Below, piece by piece: positions 5,212 through 6,266 of a stretch of 6,266 bases of DNA. The notes under the pieces are model-generated. The model had not been told where the DNA came from, ran no database searches, and saw only the letters and a program-made list of their open reading frames with translations. How positions within the stretch are numbered: position 1 is the first letter of the stretch; every line of letters starts with the position of its first letter. The stretch covers positions 1-6,266 of the forward strand of contig USDP01000096.1 in the NCBI GenBank assembly GCA_900553545.1, given 5' to 3'. Source of the stretch: an uncultured Eubacteriales bacterium (lineage in GTDB: Bacteria; Bacillota; Clostridia; Oscillospirales; Oscillospiraceae). The position numbers were made by a program, and so were the translations under genes.

Positions 5212-6087
5212 ATGAAAGAGCTTCGCAGGCGGTTCGACCGCTTCTGCCTGAAAAACCGCAATAAGGGCATCCCAAATCTGATGATGGTCATTGGCATCGG
5301 CAATGTCATCACGTACATCCTCTCGGTCATCGACCCGAGCCATGTGGTCTATTCCCTGCTCTGCTTCAGCCCCACAAAGGTGCTGCATGGGCAGGTCTGG
5401 CGGCTGTTCAGCTACATCTTCACCTACCTGCTCGACGCCTCGAGCTGGGGCGTGCTGCTCGCGGCCGTCTCGCTCTACTGCTGCTATCAGTTCGGCAAGA
5501 TTCTGGAGAACTACTGGGGCACGCTCCGTTTCAATCTCTACTATCTGGTGGGCCTTCTGATGACCGACCTCGCCGCTCTCCTGATGGGCTATCCGGCGAC
5601 GGCTTCGGCCCTGAACCTCAGCCTGTTCCTCGCCGTCGCGACAATCGCACCCGATCTGCGCGTCTATCTGATGTTCATCCTGCCGCTCAAGCTCAAGTAT
5701 CTCGCGTGGGTCTATCTCGGCGTCACGGCATGGAACGTCGTTCGGATGCTGCTGTCCTATTCGCTGCTGCGCTTCTACTGGCTGATGCCGCTTGTCCCGC
5801 TGGCGAACTATTTCCTGTTCTTCGGCCGCGATTTTCTCAATCTGTTCCCGGATTCGTGGCGGCGGCCGCACCGCAACTACCGCACCACAGCCGGGCCTAG
5901 GCCGAACGCGAACTGGGCCAATTCCTACCGCTCCAAATCCGGCGAAAAGCCCTATCGGCACAAGTGCGAGGTCTGCGGCCGGACGGATACGGACTATCCC
6001 GATCTCGAGTTCCGCTATTGCTCAAAGTGCAATGGCTACCACTGCTATTGCATCGACCATATCAATAACCACGTACACATTCAATGA
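5212..6087 (+). CDS. Rhomboid-superfamily (Der1/pseudorhomboid-like) membrane protein with C-terminal zinc-finger-like tail
   Basis: This 291-residue protein has about six hydrophobic segments: roughly 23-40, 79-95, 106-124, 130-147, 150-180 and 188-205. The rhomboid frame is recognisable: GQVWRLFSYIFTYL (60-73, the loop-1 WR motif), then FGKILENYWGTLRFNLYYL (94-112). Where active rhomboids have GxSG in the fourth membrane helix, this protein has ALNLSLFLAVATIAPD (133-148), and the sixth segment has no catalytic His. It is therefore probably not a protease. The C-terminal tail (about 215-291) begins basic and soluble. It ends in CEVCGRTDTDYPDLEFRYC and SKCNGYHCYCIDH, with a final HVHI, which could bind one or two zinc ions. 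From memory, similar proteins with this tail occur in other Clostridia; the function is unknown to me. AAAGGAG lies 11 bases before the ATG at 5212, a rather long gap. The reading frame stays open upstream through the riboswitch region, but that part is non-coding. Confidence 0.85.
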   Translation: MKELRRRFDRFCLKNRNKGIPNLMMVIGIGNVITYILSVIDPSHVVYSLLCFSPTKVLHGQVWRLFSYIFTYLLDASSWGVLLAAVSLYCCYQFGKILENYWGTLRFNLYYLVGLLMTDLAALLMGYPATASALNLSLFLAVATIAPDLRVYLMFILPLKLKYLAWVYLGVTAWNVVRMLLSYSLLRFYWLMPLVPLANYFLFFGRDFLNLFPDSWRRPHRNYRTTAGPRPNANWANSYRSKSGEKPYRHKCEVCGRTDTDYPDLEFRYCSKCNGYHCYCIDHINNHVHIQ

Positions 6088-6094
6088 TACTAGG

Positions 6095-6149
6095 CCCCCT
6101 CTACCAAGAGGGAGCTGTCTGCGCGCCACGCAGACTGGGGGAGTTTTTT
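6095..6149 (+). terminator. Branched hairpin with T tract after the rhomboid-like gene
   Basis: Two adjacent hairpins, CCCTCT/AGAGGG (6097-6102 with 6107-6112) and GTCTGCG/CGCAGAC (6117-6123 with 6129-6135), are followed by GGGGGAG and six T residues (6144-6149). CCCCC at 6095-6099 can instead close the unit by pairing with GGGGG at 6137-6141, bringing the structure to within 2 bases of the T tract. It starts 7 bases after the stop codon. The repeated GGGAG flanks resemble short interspersed palindromes that I recall from gut Clostridia, so it may be a repeat element that also terminates transcription. Confidence 0.45.
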
Positions 6150-6197
6150 GAACCCGTTCTTTTCTTTCTCCGCAGAGAAAGAAAAGAACGGGTTCAA
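6148..6197. repeat. Perfect 23-bp inverted repeat (long hairpin)
   Basis: Positions 6148-6170 and 6175-6197 are exact reverse complements around a CGCA loop. The inner 14 bases of each arm are purely pyrimidine (left) or purine (right). It directly follows the T tract of the preceding hairpin unit. No T tract follows its own 3' arm, so it does not look like an ordinary terminator on the plus strand. Confidence 0.95.
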
Positions 6198-6266
6198 TCT
6201 TCCAAGAAAAGAAAGAGGGCAAGGTGCGTACCGTTGTCCTGAATTTGACTCAAAAAATCTCAGCCA
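6198..6266. other. Non-coding right end, no gene recognised
   Basis: I see no credible gene here. A purine run (6204-6219) contains AAGAAAAGAA, which also occurs in the right arm of the inverted repeat and could pair with its left arm instead. The rest has no recognisable motif before the window ends. Confidence 0.5.

Noticed and set aside
5098..5961. Minus-strand open frame of 287 codons opposite the rhomboid-like gene
   Set aside because: The plus strand encodes clear membrane segments and paired cysteines, while the minus translation is charged low-complexity sequence.

Overview
The window looks like chromosome from a high-GC member of the Clostridia (Bacillota), probably a gut Oscillospirales-type anaerobe. 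The support is a SAM-I (S-box) riboswitch in front of metK, a trmK-nif3 pair as in Bacillota, strong AGGAGG-type ribosome sites, a small DUF1858 redox-disulfide protein typical of anaerobes, and GC-rich third codon positions. The genus is an inference and cannot be fixed from this sequence.

Layout. Six genes read leftward on the minus strand and one reads rightward. From the right end of the leftward block the order is: metK (4852 to 3686) behind a complete SAM-I riboswitch and a near-consensus promoter; a WecC-like UDP-ManNAc dehydrogenase (3645 to 2446) with its own promoter in the tail of metK; a 73-residue DUF1858 protein (2382 to 2161), also with its own promoter, followed by a perfect hairpin terminator; trmK (2100 to 1387), which overlaps nif3 (1412 to 615) by 26 bases; and yebC (552 running off the left edge). 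On the plus strand, 5212-6087 encodes a rhomboid-superfamily membrane protein that lacks the catalytic Ser and His and ends in a Cys/His-rich zinc-finger-like tail. The 359-base gap between metK and this gene holds the riboswitch, back-to-back divergent promoters and two palindromes. The right end (6088-6266) is non-coding and dominated by hairpins, including a perfect 23-bp inverted repeat with a 4-base loop.

How the genes fit together. This is mainly housekeeping: SAM synthesis, SAM-dependent tRNA methylation, a metal-binding Nif3 protein and a YebC-family translation or transcription factor. A nucleotide-sugar dehydrogenase and two poorly understood proteins are added to these. Several leftward genes appear to have their own promoters rather than forming one operon. 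trmK-nif3 is the exception: a terminator sits 17 bases before the trmK start, leaving no room for a promoter between them.

I see no CRISPR array, tRNA, rRNA, transposase or phage gene. The least explained items are the zinc-tailed pseudorhomboid, the terminator directly before trmK, and the hairpin-rich right end. No wholly new multi-gene system is evident.
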